Shown here piece by piece: positions 8,416 through 16,335 of a DNA stretch of 33,579 nt (its first letter is position 1; every line of letters starts with the position of its first letter). Below the pieces are notes generated by a model that was not told where the DNA came from, did not search any database, and saw only the letters and a list, made by a program, of their open reading frames with translations. The DNA is taken from the NCBI RefSeq assembly GCF_017614955.1, contig NZ_WVUH01000029.1, forward strand, positions 1-33,579, written 5' to 3'. The stretch comes from Micromonospora echinofusca. Lineage in GTDB: Bacteria; Actinomycetota; Actinomycetes; Mycobacteriales; Micromonosporaceae. The position numbers and the translations under genes were made by a program.

Positions 8416-8432
8416 TCCGTGACCGTCACGGA
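8416..8432. promoter_or_regulatory. Perfect 17-bp palindrome upstream of the DUF418-kinase-regulator operon
   Basis: TCCGTGAC-C-GTCACGGA is an 8-1-8 perfect inverted repeat in the 140-base gap between the SnoaL-like gene end and the DUF418 start. The symmetry and position 84-100 bases ahead of the ATG fit a dimeric regulator operator, possibly for the NarL-type regulator. With a 3-base loop it could alternatively act as a terminator for the upstream gene. Confidence 0.4.
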
Positions 8433-8473
8433 CCCGACCGATCCGCCGGGACCCGGTGCCGACCTGGGCCCGA

Positions 8474-8935
8474 TCAGCGGCCGGACACCGTTCTGCCGTC
8501 GTCGCCCGGCACGGCCTGTCCGGTGCCGAGCTGCGCCCGTAGCCCCCACCGGTCGATCTGGATCCAGTACTCCGCGATCCGGCCGTCGGCGACCCGGTAC
8601 ACGCAGCTGGTCACCTGGGTCACCGGCCGGCGGGTGGGCGCGATGCCGTCGACGGTCCCGACGTGCCGGCCGTGCTGGGTCCACCGCGCGTACACCCGGT
8701 CGCCGGAGCCGAACAACTCGTCGACCTCCACCCGGAACGGCCCGTAGGCGACGAGCATCTCCTCGACATGTTCGGCGTACTCCTGTGGGGTCCGCGTGAT
8801 CGTCGTCGGATTCTCGGCCTGCACCTGGTGGGCGGTGATCGTGGGCGCCATCAGTCGGGCAGCCCGGTCCGGCTCGACTCCCGAGCGGACCACGTCCAGG
8901 AACTCGCGGACCACCGCGACGGGATCAGCTGTCAT
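8474..8935 (-). CDS. SnoaL-like (NTF2-fold) protein, possible ester cyclase/hydrolase-like
   Basis: The protein has 153 residues. I prefer ATG 8935, which has AGGA eight bases ahead, over the GTG at 8953. The pattern VAVVREFLDVV, PTITAHQVQAENP, VYARWTQHGRHVG and YRVADGRIAEYWIQID is that of the SnoaL-like polyketide-cyclase superfamily, a cone-shaped alpha/beta fold. Many members have no known reaction. No polyketide genes are nearby, so a cyclase role is not supported here. It is the same strand as the DUF418 operon but separated from it by a palindrome-containing gap. Confidence 0.8.
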   Translation of the reverse strand: MTADPVAVVREFLDVVRSGVEPDRAARLMAPTITAHQVQAENPTTITRTPQEYAEHVEEMLVAYGPFRVEVDELFGSGDRVYARWTQHGRHVGTVDGIAPTRRPVTQVTSCVYRVADGRIAEYWIQIDRWGLRAQLGTGQAVPGDDGRTVSGR

Positions 8936-9016
8936 GCCCCGATCCTGGTACACCGGATTCGCCCTACCCGGCGGGGCGTGCGCTCTGTGGGTGCTGTCAC
9001 CCGCCGGTGGGGAGCT

Positions 9017-9916
9017 TCAGACGGGGCGGTCCGGAAGGACGAGCACCTTGCTGGTCAGATCCCCGAGGAACGCATCGTTGTCCAGGTCGAAGGCGAGGTC
9101 CTCGTCACCGCCGTGCGACATACCCCCGAGCCGGTTGACTTCGAAATACCACGCGGACAGCCCGGCCCGGATGCCGTTCGGGGACATCACGCTCCCGCCG
9201 AGATGCTCGTCGTGGAACCGGTCGAACCGGTCCGGGACGTCGACGTAGGAACCGGTGCGCTGCCAGGATTCCTGCGGTGGCACGCCGGCGTTCGGATCCG
9301 GGTAGCGGGGATACAGCCACAACTCGCCGAACACCCCGTACCTCTGCATCGTCCGGGTGATGTCGTGTTCGCCGTCGGCCAGAGCCGGTGCGGCATCGGG
9401 ACGCGGCACGCGCGGGCCGTCGAACTCGGCTGCGGTGAGCCAGACCATGGCGAAGAGGTTGTCGACGCCGTCGTCGGCCAGGCAGAGCTGCGGATGCCGC
9501 ACCGACTGCGCCAGTTGTCCCCGGAACGGGTGGGCGCCGCCGGACGGGTCGGCAGGCCCGCCGCCGGCTGCCAGGCAGGGCAGCGGATCCTGGAAGTACA
9601 GGTCGTCGTTCCACTGGAAGACGGACACGGCGACGAGATCGCGGCCCCGGCGCCGGTACGCCTCGGGCAGCCACAGCGTGAAACAGTGCATCATCGGCTG
9701 CCCGGTGCGGGGGGAGCGCGGCCAGGTCCGCTTGTCGATGCCCGGTCCGTCGGGGCCCGCCCACCCGGCGGGAAGGGGCTGCAGACCGTGGTCGTCGGGC
9801 TCCGGTTCACTGCCGGCCCAGATGTCGAAGGCCTGTACGGGTGCAGCCCCGCCGCGCTCGTCGGTGGCGGTCTGCGGTGGCTGAACGCCGGGCGGTGGTG
9901 GTACGGGAGCGGACAT
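9017..9916 (-). CDS. Hypothetical protein with proline-rich N-terminus
   Basis: I do not recognise this 299-residue soluble protein. The N-terminus is proline-rich (MSAPVPPPPG at ATG 9916). The body has MMHCFTLWLPEAYRRRGRD, VSVFQWNDDLYFQDP and an acidic C-terminal region, with no signal peptide, membrane helix or obvious catalytic motif. The regular codon usage and strong third-position GC say it is a real gene. No clear ribosome-binding site precedes 9916, and the frame stays open to about 10249, so the start is uncertain. It diverges from the secreted subtilase gene across a 325-base gap. A loose resemblance to DUF1963-type proteins crossed my mind but I cannot support it. Confidence 0.7.
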   Translation of the reverse strand: MSAPVPPPPGVQPPQTATDERGGAAPVQAFDIWAGSEPEPDDHGLQPLPAGWAGPDGPGIDKRTWPRSPRTGQPMMHCFTLWLPEAYRRRGRDLVAVSVFQWNDDLYFQDPLPCLAAGGGPADPSGGAHPFRGQLAQSVRHPQLCLADDGVDNLFAMVWLTAAEFDGPRVPRPDAAPALADGEHDITRTMQRYGVFGELWLYPRYPDPNAGVPPQESWQRTGSYVDVPDRFDRFHDEHLGGSVMSPNGIRAGLSAWYFEVNRLGGMSHGGDEDLAFDLDNDAFLGDLTSKVLVLPDRPV

Positions 9917-10241
9917 CGGCGCCAATCCGTGAGCGTGAGCGGAATCTGGATCGTGAAGTGTAGGCGCCCGGCCTGCCGGCAGGTGACCCTGTGGCGTCGC
10001 GGACGGGACGGGTCCGGCGCGCCCGACGCGAATCAATGACCAACTGCAATTAACCGGGTCGGTAAACTGTTGAAAACAGCGGCGGATTCCGTCGTCGAAA
10101 CCGGAGAACTCTTTCAACAGGTATTGTCTCCTGTCACTGTGCCTCATACAGTCGTCCGTGGTCGCGCGACCCTCACCACCCCCTTTTCCGGCCGCCGGTT
10201 CACACCAGACGCCGGAACACCGCAGAGGGAGAACCGCAGAC
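9917..10241. other. Divergent intergenic region before the subtilase gene
   Basis: This 325-base gap is visibly richer in A/T at 10030-10150 than the rest of the window, as expected of a promoter region. It contains a small hairpin, CTGTT-GAA-AACAG, at 10067-10079 and the candidate promoter at 10124-10152. The 9917-10030 part could still be coding for an N-terminal extension of the minus-strand gene. I see nothing else in it. Confidence 0.5.
10124..10152 (+). promoter_or_regulatory. Candidate vegetative promoter for the subtilase gene
   Basis: TTGTCT (10124-10129) and TACAGT (10147-10152) are separated by exactly 17 bases. This is close to the actinobacterial housekeeping pattern TTGACN-N17-TANNNT. 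A transcript would begin near 10159, giving a leader of about 80 bases to the ATG at 10242, with GGGAG near 10226-10230 as ribosome-binding site. Confidence 0.45.
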
Positions 10242-12071
10242 ATGACCAAGGTTCACTCACGCTGGGTCCGCAGGCTTGCCGGCGTCGGCAGCACCGCACT
10301 GATGGTCCTGGCCATCAGCGCCACGGCCGGTGCCGCCCCGGCCGAGAGCACCATCCGCGGCGACCGCAACCCGAACGCCATCAAGGACAGCTACATCGTC
10401 GTCTTCAAGGACACCGCAGCCGGGACGGCGCGCGCCGTGGACACACTGACCAACCGGCTGGTCACCAGGCACCGGGCCAGGGTGGACCACACCTACCGGC
10501 ATGTGCTGCGCGGTTTCGCGGGCACCTTCGACGCGCGTACCGCCCGCCGGATCGCCGCCGAACCGGAGGTGGCGTACGTGGAACAGAACGGCACTGTCCA
10601 TGCCGTCGGCACGCAGAACAACCCGCCGTCCTGGGGCCTCAACCGTATCGACCAGCGGAACCTCCCGCTGGACACCACCTACACCTATCCGAACACCGCC
10701 GCCGGTGTCACCGCGTACATCATCGACACCGGCATCCGGACCACGCACAGTGACTTCGGTGGGCGGGCGGTCTGGGGCACCAACACCGTCGACACCAACA
10801 GCACCGACTGCAACGGCCACGGTACCCATGTCGCGGGCACCGTCGGTGGCAACGCCTACGGCGTGGCCAAAGGCGTACGGCTGGTCGCGGTGAAGGTGCT
10901 CGACTGCGCCGGTTCCGGCTCGTTCGCCGCCGTGGCCGCCGGCGTCGACTGGGTCACCGGCAACCACACCTCCGGCCCGGCGGTGGCGAACATGAGCCTG
11001 GGCGGGTCCGGTAGCAACACCACCCTGGAGAGCGCGGTCCGCAGCTCGATCGCCGACGGCGTGGTCTATGCGATCGCCGCCGGCAACTCCAGCTCCGACG
11101 CCTGCAACTTCACCCCGGCCCGGGTCGCCGAGGCGATCACGGTGAACGCCTCCACCTCCGGTGACGCCCGCGCGTCGTTCTCCAACTACGGGACCTGCAC
11201 CGACATCTACGCCCCCGGCGCCGGCATCACCTCGGCGTGGAGCAGCAGCGACACCGCCACCAACACGATCAGCGGCACCTCGATGGCGGCCCCGCACGTC
11301 GCCGGTGGCGCCGCGCTGATCCTGGGCGGCGCTCCGGGTCTGACCCCGGCCCAGGTGGCCAGCACGATGTTCGGCAACGCCACCCCCAACAAGATCACCG
11401 ACGCGGGCAGCGGCTCGCCGAACCGGCTGCTGTACGTCAACACCGGCGGCGGCACGCCCGGCGGCCCGTCGGTGAACAACCCGGGCAACCAGAGCGGGCG
11501 GAAGAACGTCGCGGTCAGCCTCCAGATGACCGCCTCCGGTGGTACCACGCCGTACACCTGGTCGGCCACCGGCCTGCCCGCCGGCCTGTCGATCAACTCC
11601 TCGACCGGCCTGATCACCGGCACCCCGAGCACCGCCGCCAACTACAGCGTGACCGTGACCGCCAGCGACAGCGGCAGCAGGACCGGAAGCACCTCGTTCA
11701 GCTGGACGATCACCGAGAACCTCGACGGCACCTGGGCCTGCTCGGTACCGGCCGGCTACACCTGGGACCGGGTCACCAACGACCTCAACCGGTGCAACCC
11801 GAGCGGCTGGGCGTACACCTACCACCTGCGGGCGCCGGCCGACAACATCACGGTCTGTTCGGTGCCCTCGGGGTACACCTGGGACCGGGTCACCAACGAC
11901 CTGAGCGTGTGCAGTCCCAGCAACTTCGCCTACAGCTACCACCTGCGGGTGCCGGCCGTCGGGCTGTGGGCCTGCTCGGTACCGTCGGGTTGGAGCTACA
12001 GCCAGACCATGAACCAGCTCAGCGTGTGCAGCCCCAGCAACTTCGCCAACAGCTACCGGCTGAGCCAGTAG
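10242..12071 (+). CDS. Secreted S8 family serine protease (proteinase K-like subtilase) with Ig-like domain and C-terminal Cys repeats
   Basis: This is a 609-residue secreted protease. A signal peptide (WVRRLAG then a hydrophobic stretch, likely cut after AAPA near residue 34) is followed by an I9 propeptide inhibitor (SYIVVFKD to VAYVEQNG). The S8 catalytic domain has Asp162 (IIDTGI), His193 (NGHGTHVAGT), an oxyanion Asn in AIAAGN, and Ser347 (SGTSMAAPH). A glycine-rich linker leads to a putative Ig-like domain of about 80 residues (LPAGLSINSSTGLITGTP), then three 39-residue repeats from residue 498 to the end. ATG 10242 is used because the signal peptide starts there; the open frame upstream is promoter DNA. 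It is an exported endoprotease, probably nutritional. The C-terminal half likely binds a surface or substrate (inference). Confidence 0.95.
   Translation: MTKVHSRWVRRLAGVGSTALMVLAISATAGAAPAESTIRGDRNPNAIKDSYIVVFKDTAAGTARAVDTLTNRLVTRHRARVDHTYRHVLRGFAGTFDARTARRIAAEPEVAYVEQNGTVHAVGTQNNPPSWGLNRIDQRNLPLDTTYTYPNTAAGVTAYIIDTGIRTTHSDFGGRAVWGTNTVDTNSTDCNGHGTHVAGTVGGNAYGVAKGVRLVAVKVLDCAGSGSFAAVAAGVDWVTGNHTSGPAVANMSLGGSGSNTTLESAVRSSIADGVVYAIAAGNSSSDACNFTPARVAEAITVNASTSGDARASFSNYGTCTDIYAPGAGITSAWSSSDTATNTISGTSMAAPHVAGGAALILGGAPGLTPAQVASTMFGNATPNKITDAGSGSPNRLLYVNTGGGTPGGPSVNNPGNQSGRKNVAVSLQMTASGGTTPYTWSATGLPAGLSINSSTGLITGTPSTAANYSVTVTASDSGSRTGSTSFSWTITENLDGTWACSVPAGYTWDRVTNDLNRCNPSGWAYTYHLRAPADNITVCSVPSGYTWDRVTNDLSVCSPSNFAYSYHLRVPAVGLWACSVPSGWSYSQTMNQLSVCSPSNFANSYRLSQ
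11733..12068 (+). repeat. Three tandem 39-residue two-cysteine repeats encoded at the subtilase C-terminus
   Basis: The units begin at residues 498, 537 and 576 (DNA 11733, 11850 and 11967), with exactly 117 bases between starts; the last unit is cut to 34 residues. Each has the plan C-S-V-P-x-G, then a second Cys 18 residues later (pairs Cys500/518, 539/557 and 578/596), then A-x-x-Y-x-L. Units 1 and 2 share a 29-base identical stretch beginning at the Tyr codon, and units 2 and 3 share most of their second halves, pointing to recent duplication. One disulfide per unit is likely outside the cell. Confidence 0.85.
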
Positions 12072-12092
12072 TGGCGCGATAGTCGGCTTCCG

Positions 12093-12123
12093 GGGTGCGG
12101 CCCGACCCGGTCGGGCCGCACCC
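12093..12123. terminator. Strong GC hairpin between convergent genes
   Basis: GGGTGCGGCCCGAC pairs perfectly with GTCGGGCCGCACCC across the 3-base loop CCG, a 14-bp stem 22 bases after the subtilase stop. The next gene converges from the other side, so it probably terminates both. There is no T tract, which is usual in such GC-rich genomes. Confidence 0.75.
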
Positions 12124-12196
12124 GACGAGCCCGAACGCACATCCACGCACGCTGGTGAACCAGGTGATTCCTGCGGGGACCATTCCGCTGACATGC

Positions 12197-13144
12197 TCAG
12201 CTCTGCTGGTACGACACGGCGGCGAGGCCGCATGCCGCATGGAGGTGGAGGTAGTACGCACCCTCGCCGTACTCGTCGAGGTCCGCACCGCCGACGAGCC
12301 CGAGGTAGTCCATCGGCTGACCGCAGGTGGCACAGGCGGCGTGTTCGGCGTCCTGGATCCACTGCGGGTGCCCACCGAGCGTGGAGCCGCCCCGGTCCCA
12401 TGCGCTGGCCTGGTACGGGGTGGCGCGTGGTCCACCGACGGTCGCCGTCAGGGGCGGTGGCTCCTCGGTCGAGGTCTGCAGGTAGGGCGGCGGGGCGTTG
12501 TCCGCTGCCCAGGTCGAGCCGCCGTCCGGCGTCACCTGGCAATACAGAGTCGTGTAGCAGGCGCACAGGTGGCAGGTGGTGATCCGGAGCCGCCCGCGCC
12601 AGCCGGCATGGGCGAGCACGTCGGCGACCGCAGGCTCGTCGGTGGTGAGGTCGACGACCGTCCACAGCGGCGAGTCGCACCAGGGACACGTCGTGCCGTC
12701 CGACGCGCGCGGCGCGGAGGTCATCACGAGCCGGTGTGCGACGGGTGCGCAGAGTTCACGGTGGGTGCCGTCGGGCAGCAGAGCCCAACCGCCCTGCTCC
12801 GCGTACCGCAGCGGGCCGACATGCAGCCGCTCCATGCCGGGCGCACGCGTCTGCTCCCACCGTCGGAACGCGGCCTCGGCGAGGGGACCCCGGGTGTGCG
12901 CCAGGATGAGGAGCAGGTGGTTGAGGCGCCGCACCGGCTGCCCACGGTCGACCTGGTCGACGACGCGGCGCACCACGTTGTCACCGGCGGCCCGGTAGAG
13001 CGACGCTGGCCAGAGCAGGTCCAGGTCCAGCATCTGGTGCAGGTGACCGGTCAGCGCGTCCGGTTGCGCGGCGACGGTCTCCTCGAGCCGGCCCAACGCG
13101 TCGTCGTCACCGGATGCCGCTGCCCGGACCAGGTCCTGGATCAT
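12197..13144 (-). CDS. Hypothetical protein with several Cys pairs (possible zinc-binding)
   Basis: I do not recognise this protein of about 315 residues. The N-terminal half is helical and charged, with repeated Leu and Arg (RLNHLLLILAHTRG). The C-terminal half carries the Cys pairs CPWC, CHLC and CATC, spaced like one or two zinc ribbons, plus the segment GQPMDYLGLV, loosely like the ends of DUF1963-type proteins. No signal peptide or membrane helix is seen. ATG 13144 is taken as start for lack of a better one. GTG 13168 and ATG 13199 are in frame, and none has a convincing ribosome-binding site. It converges with the subtilase and diverges from the DUF2382 gene. Confidence 0.65.
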   Translation of the reverse strand: MIQDLVRAAASGDDDALGRLEETVAAQPDALTGHLHQMLDLDLLWPASLYRAAGDNVVRRVVDQVDRGQPVRRLNHLLLILAHTRGPLAEAAFRRWEQTRAPGMERLHVGPLRYAEQGGWALLPDGTHRELCAPVAHRLVMTSAPRASDGTTCPWCDSPLWTVVDLTTDEPAVADVLAHAGWRGRLRITTCHLCACYTTLYCQVTPDGGSTWAADNAPPPYLQTSTEEPPPLTATVGGPRATPYQASAWDRGGSTLGGHPQWIQDAEHAACATCGQPMDYLGLVGGADLDEYGEGAYYLHLHAACGLAAVSYQQS

Positions 13145-13321
13145 GCGCAGGATCGTAGCCGCGCCCACCGACAGCAGGCCGGCACCGTGGTCGACCATCA
13201 GCGCGGCCGAAGGCCCGAACCGGACGGTGCGCGATGTTCGTCGCAGGGCAGCACACGGGTGCGCTTCCGTCGGCCGGCAGACCGCCCGCCCGGCCCGGCC
13301 GGCGTAGGTGCCCGGGGCGAC

Positions 13322-13346
13322 GCATGGCCGGGGATCCGTCGGGTAC
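13322..13346 (+). promoter_or_regulatory. Candidate SigB-type stress promoter
   Basis: GCAT (13322-13325), 15 bases, then GGGTAC (13341-13346) matches the GNNT-N14-16-GGGTAC/T pattern described for Streptomyces SigB-like promoters. It ends 18 bases before the AGGAGG of the DUF2382 gene, a sensible leader length, and that protein family is often stress-linked. GNNT carries little information and GGGTAC also occurs by chance in this GC-rich DNA, so the case rests on position. Confidence 0.45.
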
Positions 13347-13378
13347 GCAGGGGCCGTCACGCGAGAGGAGGACGACCC

Positions 13379-14083
13379 GTGCAACTCACTGAACAGCAGG
13401 TACGTTCGCTGTACGGCCAGGACGTCCAGGACCAGTCGGGTGCCAGCATCGGCAAGGTCCGCCAGGTGTGGGCCACTGCCGGCTACCCCGCCTGGGTCAG
13501 CGTGCAGACCGGCGGTGCTCGTGAGCCCATGGCTCCGCTCGGCAACGCGCAGATGCAGAAGGGGAAGCTGAAGGTCGCCTACGACAAGGCGATCGTCCAG
13601 AGCGCCCCGAGCGTGGAGCCGGGCAACGACACACCCCTGAGCGGCGACCAGACCGCCCAGTTGTTCGCGCACTACCGCCTTCAGGAGCAGCAGACGCCGC
13701 GGGCCCGCGACGAGCTGATCCGCTTCGAGGAGCGGCTGCGGGTGGGCACCGAGAGCCAGCCTGCGGGCAAGGCGGTCCTGCGCAAGAACGTGGTCACCGA
13801 GAACGTGCACACGACCGTGCCGGTCGAGCACGACGAGGTGTACGTCGAGCGCGAGCCGATCACCGCTGCGGACGCGGCCAGCGTCCGGGCCGGAGGGATG
13901 GGCGAGGCGCAGCAGGAGATGCCGTTGCGCGCCGAGCGGCCCGTGGTGAGCAAGGAACAGGTGCCGGTCGAGCGGGTGCACCTGGCCAAGAACGAGGTGG
14001 TCGAGGACCAGCCGATCGACGAGCAGGTCCGCCACGAGGAGATCGAGGCGAACATCCCGGAGCCCAGCCGCCGTCGGCGGTGA
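13379..14083 (+). CDS. PRC-barrel and DUF2382 domain protein (YsnF/AvaK-like, stress-associated)
   Basis: The protein has 234 residues with a GTG start, and an ideal AGGAGG at 13364-13369, 9 bases upstream. The N-terminal 75 residues form a PRC-barrel-like domain (SLYGQDVQDQSGASIGKV and WVSVQTGG). The C-terminal DUF2382 region from about residue 115 has the typical ELIRFEERLRVGTE, KNVVTENV, VPVEHDEVYVEREPI and EEIEANIP blocks, rich in Glu, Val and Arg. Proteins of this architecture are common in actinobacteria and often belong to general stress regulons; their biochemical role is not established. A SigB-like promoter lies just upstream. It is a cytoplasmic soluble protein by sequence. Confidence 0.88.
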   Translation: MQLTEQQVRSLYGQDVQDQSGASIGKVRQVWATAGYPAWVSVQTGGAREPMAPLGNAQMQKGKLKVAYDKAIVQSAPSVEPGNDTPLSGDQTAQLFAHYRLQEQQTPRARDELIRFEERLRVGTESQPAGKAVLRKNVVTENVHTTVPVEHDEVYVEREPITAADAASVRAGGMGEAQQEMPLRAERPVVSKEQVPVERVHLAKNEVVEDQPIDEQVRHEEIEANIPEPSRRRR

Positions 14084-14115
14084 CGGGTAGGGCGTCCCCG
14101 GGCGACCGGGGCCGT

Positions 14116-14144
14116 GGGTGGGCGGGTCACGTACCCGCCCACCC
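14116..14144. terminator. GC hairpin between convergent DUF2382 and alpha-galactosidase genes
   Basis: GGGTGGGCGGGT pairs perfectly with ACCCGCCCACCC across the loop CACGT, a 12-bp stem 32 bases after the DUF2382 stop. It can serve both converging genes. Confidence 0.7.
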
Positions 14145-14205
14145 CGCTGTGTGCCGAGGCAGCGCAACAGTCCCCGCCGTCCCCGAGGCGGCGGGTGACC
14201 GCCGG

Positions 14206-16335
14206 TCAGTCGGCCGCGGTGAGCTCCAGTAGCAGCGCCTGCTCGGGGTGCAGCGCCGGCATCTGCAACCCGACCGAGGCGAGCACCGCCCCGGAGAGGA
14301 CCGTCTCCTGGTCACGCCACCAGCCCGGATCGGTCTTCTGGAGGGTGGCCGGCCCGGGTACGTCCGCCGGTGGGCGTACCCGGTACCGCCGGCGGCGGTC
14401 CAGGCCGGTGAGGCGTACCGGGCCGGGCACCTGGGCGACCGAGGCGGCCAGCCGGGTCACCGCGTACACCGCGTGGGAACCGTCGTGGGCGACCACGCCG
14501 TGCACCCAGACGGCCGGGTCCGGGTGGTCGACCCGGACCACCCGCCCGGAGTGCAGCAGCGGCCGGAGCCGCTTGTGCAGGGCGACCCAGGCGGCCAGTT
14601 CCCGACGCCGGGTGGCGTCGACCGTACTGATGTCCCATTCGATGCCGTGGTGGCCGAAGAGCGCGGTCGTCGCCCGGAAGCCCAGTTCGTGGACCCGGTG
14701 GGTGGTGTGTGACCGGTCCGGACCGATGTGGGTGCCGACGAGTTCGGGCGGCAGCAGCAGCCCGGTCCAGCGCTGGATCGCCAGCCGTTCGAGGGCGTCG
14801 TTGCAGTCGCTGGCCCAGACCCGGTCGGTGCGGCGCAGGATCTCCAGGTCGACCCGGCCGCCCCCGGAGGCGCAGCTCTCGATCTCCACCTGCGGGTGGC
14901 GGGAGCGCAGTTCGTCGAGGAGCCGGTAGACCGCGCGGGTCTGGCCGTGCACGCCCGGCCGGCCGGCGTGCGCGGCCTCCGTGAGGTCCCGGTTGTGGTC
15001 CCACTTGAGGTAGCTGATGCCCGGGTACCCGGTGAGCAGCGCGTCGAGCCGGTCGCGCAGGTACGCGTACACCGGCGGGTGGGCGACGTCGAGGACCTGC
15101 TGGTGCCGCCAGCCGGGCGGCAGCCGGCCGGGTACGGCGAGCACCCAGTCGGGGTGGGCGCGGAACAGGTCCGAGTCGGGGTTGACCATCTCCGGCTCGA
15201 CCCACAGCCCGAACCGCAGGCCCAGCCCGGTGACGTGGTCGACGAGCGGGTGCAGTCCGTCCGGCCAGACCTGCCCGTCGACGTACCAGTCGCCGAGGCC
15301 GGCCCGGTCGTGCCGCCGGCCCCGGAACCAGCCGTCGTCCAGGACGAACCGTTCGACGCCGACCTCGGCGGCCCGGTCGGCCAGGTCGCGGAGCCGGTCC
15401 AGGGCGTGGTCGAAGTAGACCGCCTCCCACACGTTGAGGGTGACCGGTCGGGGCGTGCGGGGATGGTTCGGTCGGGCGCGCAGGTGCCGGTGCAGGGTGT
15501 CGCTGAGCCCGTCCAGACCGGCGTCGGACCAGGCGGCGTAGAGCAGCGGGGTGGCGTACTCGGTGCCGGGGGCGAGCACGACCTCGCCGGGAGCGAGCAG
15601 CTCACCGCCGCCGAGTACCGACTCGCCGGTGGGTCGACGTTCGGCGAAGGTGACGTGGTCCCCGCTCCACGCGGTGTGCACCGCCCACACCTCGCCGTGC
15701 CCGAAGCCGAAGCCGGGTGTGCCGGCCACCAGCAGCAGGGTGGCGTCGTGGCCGGTCCGGCCGTGCCGGCCCTCGCGTACCCAGGTGCCCAGCTGCCACG
15801 GGTGCCGCTGCGGGGACCGTTCCCGGCACCACCGGCCGGTCAGGTCGAGCAGTTCGGTGGCGGCCGGGGGTACCGGCAGCACCGGTGTCAGGTCCCGCAG
15901 CTCGTACCCGCTGGTGCCGTCGTTGCGCAGCCGGTGCCGGACGGTCAGCACGCCGTGCGGGTCGAGTTCCAGCTCGACGGTGAGGGTGAGCGCGGCGACG
16001 GTGTCGGTGGCCCGTACGGTCACCCGACCCGCGTCCGCGTCGAGGTCGAGGTCGTCGAGGCGGAACGCGGTGGCCCAGGCCGCGCCGTTGCGGTGCCCGG
16101 CCAGCGCCGGTCGGCCGCTCCAGCCCTCGCCGGGCTGGGGCAGGAGCGACAGCACCGTGGGCGCGTCGAAGCTGCTGGGTACGACCGGGGCGACGGTGGC
16201 CCCGACGACGGTGGACAGTTCGTCGGCGTGCAGTGGTCCCAGGTCGGCGCCCCAGTGCACGATCCGGGGGAGGCCGGGGCCGCGCCCGTCGAGGAGCAGG
16301 CTGACCGGCGTGCGGCGCAGGTGGACGATGGTCAT
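14206..16335 (-). CDS. Alpha-galactosidase, glycoside hydrolase family 36
   Basis: The protein has 709 residues, the normal length for GH36. An N-terminal beta-sandwich domain (to about residue 300) is followed by the TIM barrel with FVLDDGWF, WVEPEMVN and the nucleophile Asp446 in LKWDHNRD. CASGGGRVDLEIL is the substrate-binding loop, and the acid/base is Asp510 in WASDCND. No signal peptide is seen, so it acts in the cytoplasm on imported alpha-galactosides such as melibiose or raffinose-type sugars. The ATG overlaps the permease stop by 4 bases, making it the last gene of the transporter operon; uptake and cleavage are thus co-expressed. Confidence 0.95.
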   Translation of the reverse strand: MTIVHLRRTPVSLLLDGRGPGLPRIVHWGADLGPLHADELSTVVGATVAPVVPSSFDAPTVLSLLPQPGEGWSGRPALAGHRNGAAWATAFRLDDLDLDADAGRVTVRATDTVAALTLTVELELDPHGVLTVRHRLRNDGTSGYELRDLTPVLPVPPAATELLDLTGRWCRERSPQRHPWQLGTWVREGRHGRTGHDATLLLVAGTPGFGFGHGEVWAVHTAWSGDHVTFAERRPTGESVLGGGELLAPGEVVLAPGTEYATPLLYAAWSDAGLDGLSDTLHRHLRARPNHPRTPRPVTLNVWEAVYFDHALDRLRDLADRAAEVGVERFVLDDGWFRGRRHDRAGLGDWYVDGQVWPDGLHPLVDHVTGLGLRFGLWVEPEMVNPDSDLFRAHPDWVLAVPGRLPPGWRHQQVLDVAHPPVYAYLRDRLDALLTGYPGISYLKWDHNRDLTEAAHAGRPGVHGQTRAVYRLLDELRSRHPQVEIESCASGGGRVDLEILRRTDRVWASDCNDALERLAIQRWTGLLLPPELVGTHIGPDRSHTTHRVHELGFRATTALFGHHGIEWDISTVDATRRRELAAWVALHKRLRPLLHSGRVVRVDHPDPAVWVHGVVAHDGSHAVYAVTRLAASVAQVPGPVRLTGLDRRRRYRVRPPADVPGPATLQKTDPGWWRDQETVLSGAVLASVGLQMPALHPEQALLLELTAAD

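Noticed and set aside
8474..8935. SnoaL-like protein as sign of a polyketide gene cluster
   Set aside because: No polyketide synthase or tailoring genes are in the window, and SnoaL-like proteins are common outside such clusters.
10257..12689. 810-residue minus-strand open frame antisense to the subtilase
   Set aside because: Low-complexity Gly/Ala/Arg/Val composition is typical of high-GC antisense frames. The plus strand encodes a textbook protease.
12095..13378. Long plus-strand frame leading into the DUF2382 protein
   Set aside because: The ideal AGGAGG and GTG at 13379 give a protein of family length. The upstream part is antisense to another gene and low in complexity.
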